A DNA stretch of 64,000 bases, from contig NZ_MPVN01000001.1 in assembly GCF_001955535.1 (NCBI RefSeq), positions 186,001-250,000 on the forward strand, given 5' to 3'. The notes beneath the pieces are model-generated. The model saw only the letters and a program-made list of their open reading frames with translations. It was not told where the DNA came from and ran no database searches. This document shows, one piece after another, positions 45,495 to 54,305 of this stretch. Each line of letters starts with the position of its first letter. The stretch's first letter is position 1. This stretch comes from Paenibacillus sp. FSL H7-0326 (GTDB lineage: Bacteria > Bacillota > Bacilli > Paenibacillales > Paenibacillaceae). The position numbers and the translations under genes were made by a program.

Positions 45495-45941
45495 CTATTT
45501 GAGTCTAAAGGATGCCGTACTGAGTGCAATCAGCTCTCCACGAGGATTCGTAATTCTCGATTCCGCCGTAATGGATCGGCCCGTTTCATGAACAATTTTA
45601 CCGGTAACTTTAAGATACTCCTGCTTCGCAGGCATCACAAAATGTACATTCAGATTGCTGGTAACACTGGAACGATGAGGATACTTCAGCATTACGGCAA
45701 CACCCATCGTATTGTCCAATAACGAAGATAGAACACCGCCATGTACGATTCCCATGAGGTTCAAATGATGTGGAAGTGGATCAAGCGACACGACGACTTC
45801 ATCATTTCCCGCCTGCTCCAATTTACATCCTAAATAACCCCAAAACGTAGATTCAGCTGCTTTTGTAATCGCCTCAAGGTACTCTCGTTGTTCGTCTGTC
45901 TGGCTGTGAGCATCTTCTTGCTCACGATCGATCCTGACCAC
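45495..45941 (-). CDS. Hotdog-fold acyl-CoA thioesterase (PaaI family)
   Basis: A 148-residue hotdog thioesterase. The motif HHLNLMGIVHGGVLSSLLDNTMG (about 59-81) includes the HGG turn and the catalytic-side Asp of PaaI-like enzymes. It would release free acids from acyl-CoA thioesters and fits at the end of a fatty-acid degradation operon. The start is GTG 45941 with GGAGGGAG upstream. Confidence 0.88.
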   Translation of the reverse strand: MVRIDREQEDAHSQTDEQREYLEAITKAAESTFWGYLGCKLEQAGNDEVVVSLDPLPHHLNLMGIVHGGVLSSLLDNTMGVAVMLKYPHRSSVTSNLNVHFVMPAKQEYLKVTGKIVHETGRSITAESRITNPRGELIALSTASFRLK

Positions 45942-46003
45942 TGCGCTCCCTCCCTTCTGTATTCACATATTTATCTTGGGCTGAAGGGACAATCGACATT
46001 AAA

Positions 46004-47680
46004 TTACGCTGTCGGCTGCTCCTCATCCTCCTCCAGCAATTTCCGCCTTAGTACTTTACCGACCATAGTTTTGGGCAAGGACTCTCTAAATACATATTGT
46101 CTGGGCACTTTGTACGCTGCCAATTGACTGCGGCAGAACTGCTCGAGTGAAGCTGGATCCGGCTCAGCACCATCCTTAAGCACAATATAGGCCTTCACAG
46201 ACTCCCCGCGATAGCTGTCCTTCACCCCAACAACGACGGCTTCCTTCACAGATGGGTGCTCATATAGCACCTCTTCAATCTCTCTAGGATAAATGTTGAA
46301 TCCGCTTGCAATAATCATATCCTTTTTACGGTCAATAATCGTAAAGTATCCCTCTTCATCCATCGTAGCCATATCGCCTGTAAAGAGCCATCCATTGCGG
46401 ATCGTTTCAAAAGTTTCTTCCGGTCTTCCCCAATATCCCTTCATCACTTGAGGACCTTTGACAATCAGCTCACCCGGCTCTCCGACAGGCATTTCCTCCC
46501 CTGTTTCAGGATGAATCACTCTTGCGTCAGTGTCTGGAAAAGGGATGCCAATGGTGCCGATCTTGCGTTTGCCCCATATTGGATTGGCATGAGTTACGGG
46601 AGAAGCCTCCGTGAGTCCATACCCTTCGATAAGCCGTCCTTTCGTCATTTCCTCGAATGTATCCTGAACCTCTACAGGAAGCGCAGCCGATCCGCTGATA
46701 CAAGCATTAATAGACGATAAATCATATTCCTTGATTCTGGGATGATTGATCAGTGCAATATACATGGTTGGAGCTCCCGGAAATAGTGTCGGCTTCTTCT
46801 TGCGGATCAGGTTCAAGATCATATTCACTTCAAATTTAGGTACTAGGATCATCAGCCCAGCTCTGTATATGGCCTGATTTAATACACATGTCAGCCCAAA
46901 GACATGAAAACAGGGCAGTGCTGCCAAATATCGCTCTTTACCATCCTCCACCTGGTGGCACCAGTTTCCCGACTGGATTGTATTTGCAATCAGGTTCATG
47001 TGTGTGAGCATTACACCCTTTGGTACGCCGGTTGTACCACCCGTATATTGGAGCTGTGCCAATTCTTCCTTGGCATCGACGGACTCCAATATGGGATCGG
47101 CAGCGGCGCTGTTGATCAGTTTGGTGAAGGAATGGACTTGGTTATTGTAAGAAACTACAGGTAAAGGTCCCTCTTTTTTGGCCTTGATCGGATACAGCCA
47201 CTTCTTAATTAGAGGCAGATAGTCTTTAACACCTGTAACGATCGTGTGCTTGATCTCCGTTTCCTGTACAGTGTTCTCAACCCGGGAATAGAAGGTATCC
47301 AGTGTAATGATGATTTTCGCTCCCGAGTCCTTCATCTGGTGGGCCAGCTCACGTTCCATGTACAAAGGATTGGTCATCACCGCTACGCCTCCAAGCAGCA
47401 GCGTACCATAATACGCGATGACTACCTGTGGACAATTAGGCAGCATTATGGCTACCCGGTCCCCTTTCTTCACGCCTAAACCGCGCAGCACATTTGCCAT
47501 CTGGTATGACAGCATCAGCAGCCTCTTGTAGCTAATCGACTTACCCATAAAATACATTGCCGGCCGATGGGGGAACTTCTGTGCTGATGTGACCAGAAAC
47601 GCAGCCAAATTCTGATTCGGATATTCACACGTCGGGGCCACTTCGGCCTCATAAAACGGCAGCCAGGGCTTATCGTTCAT
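46004..47680 (-). CDS. Long-chain fatty acid-CoA ligase
   Basis: A 558-residue AMP-forming acyl-CoA synthetase that activates fatty acids for beta-oxidation. The ATP-binding P-loop is YTGGTTGVPKG (about 212-222), the A5 motif is EGYGLTEASPV (about 350-360), and the later motifs are GWLFTGD and DRKKDMI, with a C-terminal catalytic Lys in PRQYV..LPKTMVGKVLRR. ATG 47680 fits the ribosome site better than ATG 47698, although both are possible. It lies downstream of fadE in the minus-strand fad operon. It resembles LcfA/FadD. Confidence 0.9.
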   Translation of the reverse strand: MNDKPWLPFYEAEVAPTCEYPNQNLAAFLVTSAQKFPHRPAMYFMGKSISYKRLLMLSYQMANVLRGLGVKKGDRVAIMLPNCPQVVIAYYGTLLLGGVAVMTNPLYMERELAHQMKDSGAKIIITLDTFYSRVENTVQETEIKHTIVTGVKDYLPLIKKWLYPIKAKKEGPLPVVSYNNQVHSFTKLINSAAADPILESVDAKEELAQLQYTGGTTGVPKGVMLTHMNLIANTIQSGNWCHQVEDGKERYLAALPCFHVFGLTCVLNQAIYRAGLMILVPKFEVNMILNLIRKKKPTLFPGAPTMYIALINHPRIKEYDLSSINACISGSAALPVEVQDTFEEMTKGRLIEGYGLTEASPVTHANPIWGKRKIGTIGIPFPDTDARVIHPETGEEMPVGEPGELIVKGPQVMKGYWGRPEETFETIRNGWLFTGDMATMDEEGYFTIIDRKKDMIIASGFNIYPREIEEVLYEHPSVKEAVVVGVKDSYRGESVKAYIVLKDGAEPDPASLEQFCRSQLAAYKVPRQYVFRESLPKTMVGKVLRRKLLEEDEEQPTA

Positions 47681-47764
47681 GATAATCATCCCTTTCATTC
47701 TCTTTTATCGAGAATGCTTCCTCGCTGACCTACTCCTCATCCAATACCATTTGATCTCTTCAGA

Positions 47765-49555
47765 TTAAACCGTATAACGCTCATTATGGATAACGCGGGC
47801 AGCGATGCTGCGTTTGTACAGATTCGTGTTAACCGGATTGCTTCTCGTCAGCTTTTTGAGCACGGATAATTGCATGCGCAGCATATCGCCCGACTCTATT
47901 GTCGTCAGCAGCTCTTTTGCCACAGATTCTACTCTGAGGAATGCTTCATAAGCAAACACTTTTGTCATTTCAATCATATTTAGTGCTTTCTCTTCAGAGG
48001 TTCTAGATGCTTGTTTGTTCGTACGGGCGAGTACACTCTCAAGTGCAAAAATATCAATCATCATATCGGCAAGACCTGCGAGCACTTCCTGCTCCTTCTC
48101 GAGCTTCGTCCCGTATTTCTGCACGGCAAGACCACCAACCAGCAGGAAAATCTTCTTACTCATCTCCAGGAAATGCCCTTCCTGCTCTAAAACACCTTCA
48201 AACGTTTGATTCGGCAGAATCTGCAGGATTTCGTTTTGAAGGGCCTGTGCCTTTTGGAGGAGTGCTAATTCCCCCTTCAGCGCCTTCTTCACCAGTGTGC
48301 CTGGGATCAAAAGTCGATTGATCTCATTCGTCCCTTCAAAAATCCGGTTAATCCGCGAATCGCGGTACAGCCGCTCAATTTTATATTCTTGGATATAGCC
48401 GTAACCTCCGTGAATTTGTACACCTTCATCCGCAATGACGTCCAGATTCTCGGAAGAAAACACCTTATTAATCGAGCATTCAATGGCATAATCGGAGATT
48501 GCCGCGGCAGCCAGTGTTCCTGCATCATCTGCTGTATAGTCAATATCCTGCATTGCCTCATCCAGCAGGCCAGCCGTGCGATATACCATACTCTCCACTG
48601 CAAATGTTCGAATATTCATCTCTGCCAGCTTCTTGCGGATCAGCGGGAAATTGGAGATCGGTGTCTCAAACTGTTTTCGTGTGTTGGCATATTTGGTGCT
48701 GAGCTCAACCGCTTCCTTGGCCGCTCCCACGGAGCCTGCCGCCAGTTTGTATCTGCCAATGTTCAGAATATTAAATGCAATTCGGTGACCTTTGCCAATC
48801 TCACCTAGCAGATTCTCCTTCGGTACCTTGACATCCTCAAAGTATAGCGGGCGTGTAGATGAGCCTTTGATTCCCATCTTCTTCTCTTCCGGTCCAAGTG
48901 TAAAGCCTTCCATTTCTTTCTCGACAATAAACGCAGTAAAGTGCTCCCCATCGATTTTGGCATATACAATAAAAATATCTGCGAATCCCGCGTTTGTAAT
49001 GTAGAGCTTAGATCCATTCAGAATGTAGTGCTCACCGTCGTCCGATAACACAGCGGTCGTCTTTGCGCTCATTGCATCCGAGCCTGAGGTCGGTTCCGTT
49101 AAACAATAGGCGGCAATTTTGGTCCCTGAGGCAAGATCGGGCAAGTACTTTCCCTTCTGTTCCCGTGTACCGAAGAATACGATCGGCAGTGTTCCAATCC
49201 CAACGTGAGCACCGAAGGACAAGGCAAAGGAGGAGCCCTTCGCCAGCGATTCACTGATAATCGTCGAGCTCACTTTATCCAGTCCAATTCCGCCGAATTC
49301 TTCCGGCACATCTGCTCCAAGCAGTCCAAGATCACCTGCCTTTCGAAGCAGCTCTACGGTGAGATCATAGTTCAGCTTCTCGATCTCCTCATCTCTTGTC
49401 ACCACTTCGCCGTCTATAAAATCGCGAACGGTCTCTGCAATCATTCGATGCTCCTCGGTAAAATCTTCAGGCGTCAGGATACGGTCAAGATCAGCCTTTT
49501 CAATGACAAAGCTTCCACCTTTGATCTTCGGTTCTTTGGTTTGGTTGTCGCTCAT
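47765..49555 (-). CDS. fadE: Acyl-CoA dehydrogenase FadE
   Basis: A 596-residue flavoprotein, the size of B. subtilis FadE, larger than ordinary acyl-CoA dehydrogenases because of a C-terminal extension. Signatures are CLTEPTSGSDAMS (about 158-170) and QIHGGYGYIQEYKIERLYRDSRINRIFEGTNEI in the C-terminal half, with the region of the catalytic base Glu. It introduces the trans-2 double bond and passes electrons to EtfAB. The start is ATG 49555 with AAAGGAG 9 bases upstream. The His-rich extension to 49672 is a frame through the repeat and is rejected. Confidence 0.93.
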   Translation of the reverse strand: MSDNQTKEPKIKGGSFVIEKADLDRILTPEDFTEEHRMIAETVRDFIDGEVVTRDEEIEKLNYDLTVELLRKAGDLGLLGADVPEEFGGIGLDKVSSTIISESLAKGSSFALSFGAHVGIGTLPIVFFGTREQKGKYLPDLASGTKIAAYCLTEPTSGSDAMSAKTTAVLSDDGEHYILNGSKLYITNAGFADIFIVYAKIDGEHFTAFIVEKEMEGFTLGPEEKKMGIKGSSTRPLYFEDVKVPKENLLGEIGKGHRIAFNILNIGRYKLAAGSVGAAKEAVELSTKYANTRKQFETPISNFPLIRKKLAEMNIRTFAVESMVYRTAGLLDEAMQDIDYTADDAGTLAAAAISDYAIECSINKVFSSENLDVIADEGVQIHGGYGYIQEYKIERLYRDSRINRIFEGTNEINRLLIPGTLVKKALKGELALLQKAQALQNEILQILPNQTFEGVLEQEGHFLEMSKKIFLLVGGLAVQKYGTKLEKEQEVLAGLADMMIDIFALESVLARTNKQASRTSEEKALNMIEMTKVFAYEAFLRVESVAKELLTTIESGDMLRMQLSVLKKLTRSNPVNTNLYKRSIAARVIHNERYTV

Positions 49556-49677
49556 GAGTTTGGGCTCCTTTCGGGAATGGGGATGGTTGATTGATGAAGA
49601 ATGTTCATGAATGTGAGTGGCTCGATGATGTTGCTGTGAGTGCGGCTGTGTGTGCGGCTGTTGGCGCTTCAATGATG

Positions 49678-50520
49678 CTGTGAGTGCAGCTGTGGGCGCT
49701 TCAATGGCGAATCGGGTTCCGAGCCTTCTTGCCCTTGGATTCTTCTGATTCCACCTTAATGGTGAGAATCCAAGGGCAAATACGCACGCTTCGCTTCTTC
49801 ACTCCGATTTCGCCCTCTCCGCTTGTTGCTGCACTCCTTGCATGAAAAGCAATTCTTCCTCTCTCAACCTGTGGGGTGAGAGGGGGGACGGGCTTCCATT
49901 CTTCTTCTTATGGAAGTCGTCTGATTTTCTTATGTGAGTGATTCAATGATGAAATGAATCTGCTGGGCGCTTCAATGATGCTGTGAGTGCAGCTGTGGGC
50001 GCTTCGATGGCGAATCGGGTTCCGAGCCTTCTTGCCCTTGGATTCTTCTGATTCCACCTTAATGGTGAGAATCCAAGGGCAAATACGCACGCTTCGCTTC
50101 TTCACTCCGATTTCGCCCTCTCCGCTTGTTGCTGCACTCCTTGCATGAAAAGCAATTCTTCCTCTCTCAACCTGTGGGGTGAGAGGGGGGACGGGCTTCC
50201 ATTCTTCTTCTTATGGAAGTCGTCTGATTTTCTTATGTGAGTGATTCAATGATGAAATGAATCTGCTGGGCGCTTCGATGATGATGTGAGTGCAGCTGTG
50301 GGCGCTTCAATGGCGAATCGAGGTCCGAGCCTTCTTGCCCTTGGATTCTTCTGATTTCACCTTAATGGTGAGAATCCAAGGCAATACGCACGCTTCGCTT
50401 CTTCACTCCGATTTCGCCCTCTCCGCTTGTTGCTGCACTCCTTGCGTGAAAAGCAATTCTTCCTCTCTCAACCTGTGGGGTGAGAGGGGGGACGAGCTTC
50501 CATTCTTCTTCTTATGGAAG
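49678..50520. repeat. 303-bp tandem repeat, 2.8 copies, inside the fad operon
   Basis: Copies begin at 49678, 49981 and 50284. The period is exactly 303. The last copy is cut at 50520 and differs by several substitutions and a 2-base loss in the first hairpin. Each unit contains a 14-bp inverted repeat (for copy 1, 49729-49742 with 49766-49779), a CTCTC/GAGAG hairpin and a CTTCCAT/ATGGAAG hairpin. It lies in the 978-base gap between fadA and fadE. No open frame of plausible composition spans it. Confidence 0.92.
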
Positions 50521-50533
50521 CGCCGAGTACAAG

Positions 50534-51733
50534 CTAGGCTGTTCCAGCGCTTTGTGCGTGCACCTCGAACACCCCCGCTGCACCCATCCCTCCGCCAATG
50601 CACATGCTCACCACCCCATATCCTCCACCACGGCGCGCTAGTTCGGATACCAGGCTCACGGTAAGCTTCGCGCCCGTACAGCCGAGCGGATGACCAAGTG
50701 CAATAGCACCACCGTTCACGTTAACCTTCTCTTCGTCAAGGTTAAGAGCACGGATGATGTGCAGGCACTGGGAAGCGAATGCTTCGTTAATTTCAAACAG
50801 CGCCACTTGTTCCAGCTCAATCCCCGCCATTCTCAGCGCTTTCGGTATCGCTTCGACAGGTCCTACCCCCATAATTTCCGGCTCCACTCCTGCCAAGGCA
50901 AACGAGCGGAAGGTGGCCAAGGGTTCAAGACCGAGCTCCTCTGCTTTTTCCCTGCTCATTACAGCGACAGCTGCTGCCCCATCGCTGGTTTGAGATGCAT
51001 TGCCTGCCGTAACGGTGCCTTTTACCGAAAATGCAGGTCTCAAACGGGCTAGCCCCTCTGCTGAGGTATCTGCACGCACCCCTTCATCGGTATCAAAAGT
51101 GAATTGACGGTTCCTGATCCGCCCGTTGTCATCAATGGTCGTATGGGTAACCTCGACAGGCACAATTTCAGCCTTGAATCGGCCGGCAGCGATTGCCGCA
51201 TGGGCTTTACGGTGACTGTTCACGGCATAGGCATCCTGTGACTCTCGGTTCACCCCGAACCTGCGGGCAACCTCCTCAGCGGTGTGTCCCATTCCCATAT
51301 ATACTTCCGGCATCTCCTCCACAATTCGGTAATGTGGAGCAGGCTTGAAGCCGGTCATGGGAACATGGCTCATGCTCTCCACGCCGCCCGCAACAATGAC
51401 TTCAGCAGAACCGAGCATTATTCGTTCCGCCGCAAATGCAATCGCTTGTAGTCCGGAGGAGCAGAACCGATTGATCGTCAGTGCAGGAACGGTAACAGGG
51501 AAGCCGGAATACAAGGAAATGATACGGGCAACATTCAATCCCTGCTCTCCTTCCGGCATTGCACAGCCGAGGATAATATCCTCGACATCTTCCTTTTTCA
51601 GCCCTGGCGCTCGTGCAATAACAGCTTCAAGCACAGCTTTGCCCAAATCCTCTACTCGTGTATCCGCCAGGCTACCTTTCTTGGCCTTGCCTACAGCGGT
51701 TCGGGCAAGTGACACAATGACTGCTTCTCTCAA
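50534..51733 (-). CDS. fadA: Acetyl-CoA C-acyltransferase (3-ketoacyl-CoA thiolase) FadA
   Basis: A 399-residue thiolase that cleaves 3-ketoacyl-CoA with CoA. The nucleophilic Cys is in NRFCSSGLQAIA (about 86-97), His in NEAFASQ..NVNGGAIALGHPLG (about 345-365), and the second Cys in SMCIGGGMG (about 380-388). The start is TTG 51733, 7 bases after GAGGT, giving LREAVIVSLARTAVGKAK. The longer frame to 51898 reads into the intergenic part and is rejected. Order fadN-fadA-fadE matches the B. subtilis fadNAE operon. Confidence 0.93.
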   Translation of the reverse strand: MREAVIVSLARTAVGKAKKGSLADTRVEDLGKAVLEAVIARAPGLKKEDVEDIILGCAMPEGEQGLNVARIISLYSGFPVTVPALTINRFCSSGLQAIAFAAERIMLGSAEVIVAGGVESMSHVPMTGFKPAPHYRIVEEMPEVYMGMGHTAEEVARRFGVNRESQDAYAVNSHRKAHAAIAAGRFKAEIVPVEVTHTTIDDNGRIRNRQFTFDTDEGVRADTSAEGLARLRPAFSVKGTVTAGNASQTSDGAAAVAVMSREKAEELGLEPLATFRSFALAGVEPEIMGVGPVEAIPKALRMAGIELEQVALFEINEAFASQCLHIIRALNLDEEKVNVNGGAIALGHPLGCTGAKLTVSLVSELARRGGGYGVVSMCIGGGMGAAGVFEVHAQSAGTA

Positions 51734-51869
51734 ACTAATCACCTCAACCTTTAATTGATATAAGTGAATCCGTTTCATAAGACTGCTGAAATGGATCCGG
51801 ATAATGATGATTTTAAGGGATGTATTTAGTAAGCTCTGCCGTCTAATGCGAGTAATGCATTGTGATCCG

Positions 51870-54305
51870 CTAATTGCGAAGAGGCTTACCCTTGGCAAGC
51901 ATGTGCTGCATGCGCTGCTGGGTTTTCACTTCACCTAGCAGGCTCAAGAAGGCCTCCCGTTCAAGGTCCAATAAATACTGTTCTGAGACAAGGGTACCTG
52001 CCGGAACATCTCCCCCTGCCAGAATATGAGCAAGCTTCTTCGCAATGAGGTAATCATGCTCGCTAATATATCCGCTCTGCTTCATACCCAGCGCCCCCAG
52101 CTGAAGCACCGCACGTCCGTCACGCCCTGCAACTCTTGCTTTACAGGCAGGAGCTGGTGTATATCCTTCACGATCCAATTCAAGCACGGCCTGCTTGGCT
52201 TCATAGATGCGATAATCCTGATTCATCACTACACGATCCTGGGATCGTCCATAGCCCATATGCAGTGCTTCATGCCCACTGGATGAGGTTTTGGCAAGTG
52301 CAATCATTTCAAAGATGCGGTTAAGCTCTGGCTGAAGGTCATCCTGCTGATCCGGAAAGCGATCGCTCGTCATCCGCACCAGCTCTTTGCAGCCTCCTCC
52401 GGCTGGAATCAGGCCTACTCCCGTTTCCACCAAGCCAAAATAGGTTTCTGCCGAGAAGATAATTCGATCTGCGGGTAGACAGGCTTCAACGCCTCCTCCA
52501 AGCGTCATCCGATGTGGGGCAGCTGCAACCGGTTTAGCTAATTGCTTGAGCTTCATCATACTGCCTTGGAACAATCGGATAATGTCATCCACCTCATCCC
52601 AATCTCCGCTTTGGGCTTCCATAAGCATCAGCATGAGATTCGCACCCACACAGAAGTTTCTGCCTTCATTGGCAAGAACGAGACCTCTATAGTTAGCTTC
52701 GACTTCTTCGGCTGCCTGCTGAATCATGACCAGAATGTCGGCGCCAATGGCATTGTTTGGAGAGGTGAATTCCAGAAGGGCAACATCATCTCCAATATCA
52801 ATCAGATTTGCGCCTGTGTTTGAACGAATGATTTTGTTCTGAGCTTTAAGTGCTGCTAAGGATATAATCTCAGGACGAATTTCTACCACTTTGTACTCCC
52901 CTTTGAAATATTGGAATACGTCTCCTTCCTTCTGCAGATAAAAGGAATTGTTCCCTGCAGCGATCCAGTTCTTCACCCATGCAGGCACGATCAGACCTTC
53001 TGCTTCCATGCGATCAACCGATGCAGGCAGACCGATCAGATCCCAGGTCTCAAAAGGCCCCAGCTCCCAGTTGAATCCCCATTTCATCGCATGATCGATA
53101 TCCTGGATGGAATCTGCGATTTCCCCCAGCTTCTCTGCGGAGTAGATCAGCACTTGCTTAAGCACATTCCATGCCAGCTCTGAATATCGGTCCTTTGTGT
53201 TCAGAAAAGCCCTGATCTTCTTCCTTGCTCCTTTGACTGTCTTCGCAGCTTCAATCGACGCTGAGCTGATCTTGGCGCTTGGACTGTACTCCATGTTAGC
53301 TAGACTCAGCGATAGAATCTGACTGCCGTGATCTCCTTTTACTTTTTTGTAGAACCCCTGACCACTCTTCTCACCAATCCAGCCTCTTGTTAACAATTCC
53401 TGCAGCGCGGCAGGCACTTTAAATACATCCCTCTCCGCTCCGTCCGGCACGGAATCATACACGTTCTGGGCCACATGAATAAAAGTATCGATCCCTACCA
53501 AATCGAGCGTACGGAACGTTGCACTCTTGAGCCTGCCGAGCGCTGGTCCTGTTGCGGCATCCACTTCCTCTACCGAGTATCCGTTTTCCGCCATTTCCCT
53601 CAATGTGACGAGCAGTCCATAAGTGCCAATACGGTTTGAGATAAAATTCGGAGTATCCTTGGCAATGACAACGCCCTTGCCCAGCCTTTTCTCACAGAAT
53701 TCTTTCATGAAGGATGTGATCTCAGGATCGGTGTCGAACCCTGGGATAATCTCCAGCAGCTTCATATGCCGTGGTGGATTAAAAAAGTGTGTTCCTAGAA
53801 AATGACGCCGAAACTCCTCACTGCAATCCTCCACCATCGCATTGACCGATATGCCGGACGTGTTCGTGCTGACAATGGTTCCTTTTGCACGGACCGCTTC
53901 AATCTGCTTCATGATAGACCTCTTAATTTCCAGCTTTTCGGTAACAACTTCAATAATCCAGTCAACTTGTTTCAATAGATGCAAGTGATCCTCTATGTTG
54001 CCCGGTGTAATTCGTTCTGCAAAATGAGAAGCATAAAGTGGAGCCGTGCTTGACTTGGGAAGCGCAGCAATGGCACGATTGGCAAGCCGGTTGCGTACCG
54101 CAGGATGCTCCAGTGATAGCCCTGCCTGTTCTTCTTCTGGTGTTAATTGAGCCGGTACAATATCCAGCAGCAGACAAGACAGTCCCGCATTAGCCAGATG
54201 TGCAGCAATTCCTGCACCCATGACCCCGGAGCCGATTACGGCAGCTTTGGATAAGGTCCTCTTCGTAATTGCAGATGGATGAGTAGGGGTTAACATTTGG
54301 TTCAC
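51870..54305 (-). CDS. fadN: 3-hydroxyacyl-CoA dehydrogenase / enoyl-CoA hydratase FadN
   Basis: An 811-residue bifunctional protein with the FadN layout. NAD-binding Rossmann motif IGSGVMGAGIAAHLA is at about 24-38 and the HAD domain runs to about 400. A hydratase-like crotonase domain follows (about 480-700), with NEGRNFCVGANLMLM in the oxyanion-hole region. The start GTG 54305 overlaps the TGA of fadF as GTGA, with AGGAGGT 9 bases upstream, so translation is coupled. It is the second gene of the minus-strand fad operon. Confidence 0.92.
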   Translation of the reverse strand: MNQMLTPTHPSAITKRTLSKAAVIGSGVMGAGIAAHLANAGLSCLLLDIVPAQLTPEEEQAGLSLEHPAVRNRLANRAIAALPKSSTAPLYASHFAERITPGNIEDHLHLLKQVDWIIEVVTEKLEIKRSIMKQIEAVRAKGTIVSTNTSGISVNAMVEDCSEEFRRHFLGTHFFNPPRHMKLLEIIPGFDTDPEITSFMKEFCEKRLGKGVVIAKDTPNFISNRIGTYGLLVTLREMAENGYSVEEVDAATGPALGRLKSATFRTLDLVGIDTFIHVAQNVYDSVPDGAERDVFKVPAALQELLTRGWIGEKSGQGFYKKVKGDHGSQILSLSLANMEYSPSAKISSASIEAAKTVKGARKKIRAFLNTKDRYSELAWNVLKQVLIYSAEKLGEIADSIQDIDHAMKWGFNWELGPFETWDLIGLPASVDRMEAEGLIVPAWVKNWIAAGNNSFYLQKEGDVFQYFKGEYKVVEIRPEIISLAALKAQNKIIRSNTGANLIDIGDDVALLEFTSPNNAIGADILVMIQQAAEEVEANYRGLVLANEGRNFCVGANLMLMLMEAQSGDWDEVDDIIRLFQGSMMKLKQLAKPVAAAPHRMTLGGGVEACLPADRIIFSAETYFGLVETGVGLIPAGGGCKELVRMTSDRFPDQQDDLQPELNRIFEMIALAKTSSSGHEALHMGYGRSQDRVVMNQDYRIYEAKQAVLELDREGYTPAPACKARVAGRDGRAVLQLGALGMKQSGYISEHDYLIAKKLAHILAGGDVPAGTLVSEQYLLDLEREAFLSLLGEVKTQQRMQHMLAKGKPLRN

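Noticed and set aside
49556..49672. His-rich N-terminal extension of FadE
   Set aside because: The extension translates microrepeats at the edge of the 303-bp repeat. The ATG at 49555 with AAAGGAG upstream gives a normal FadE start.
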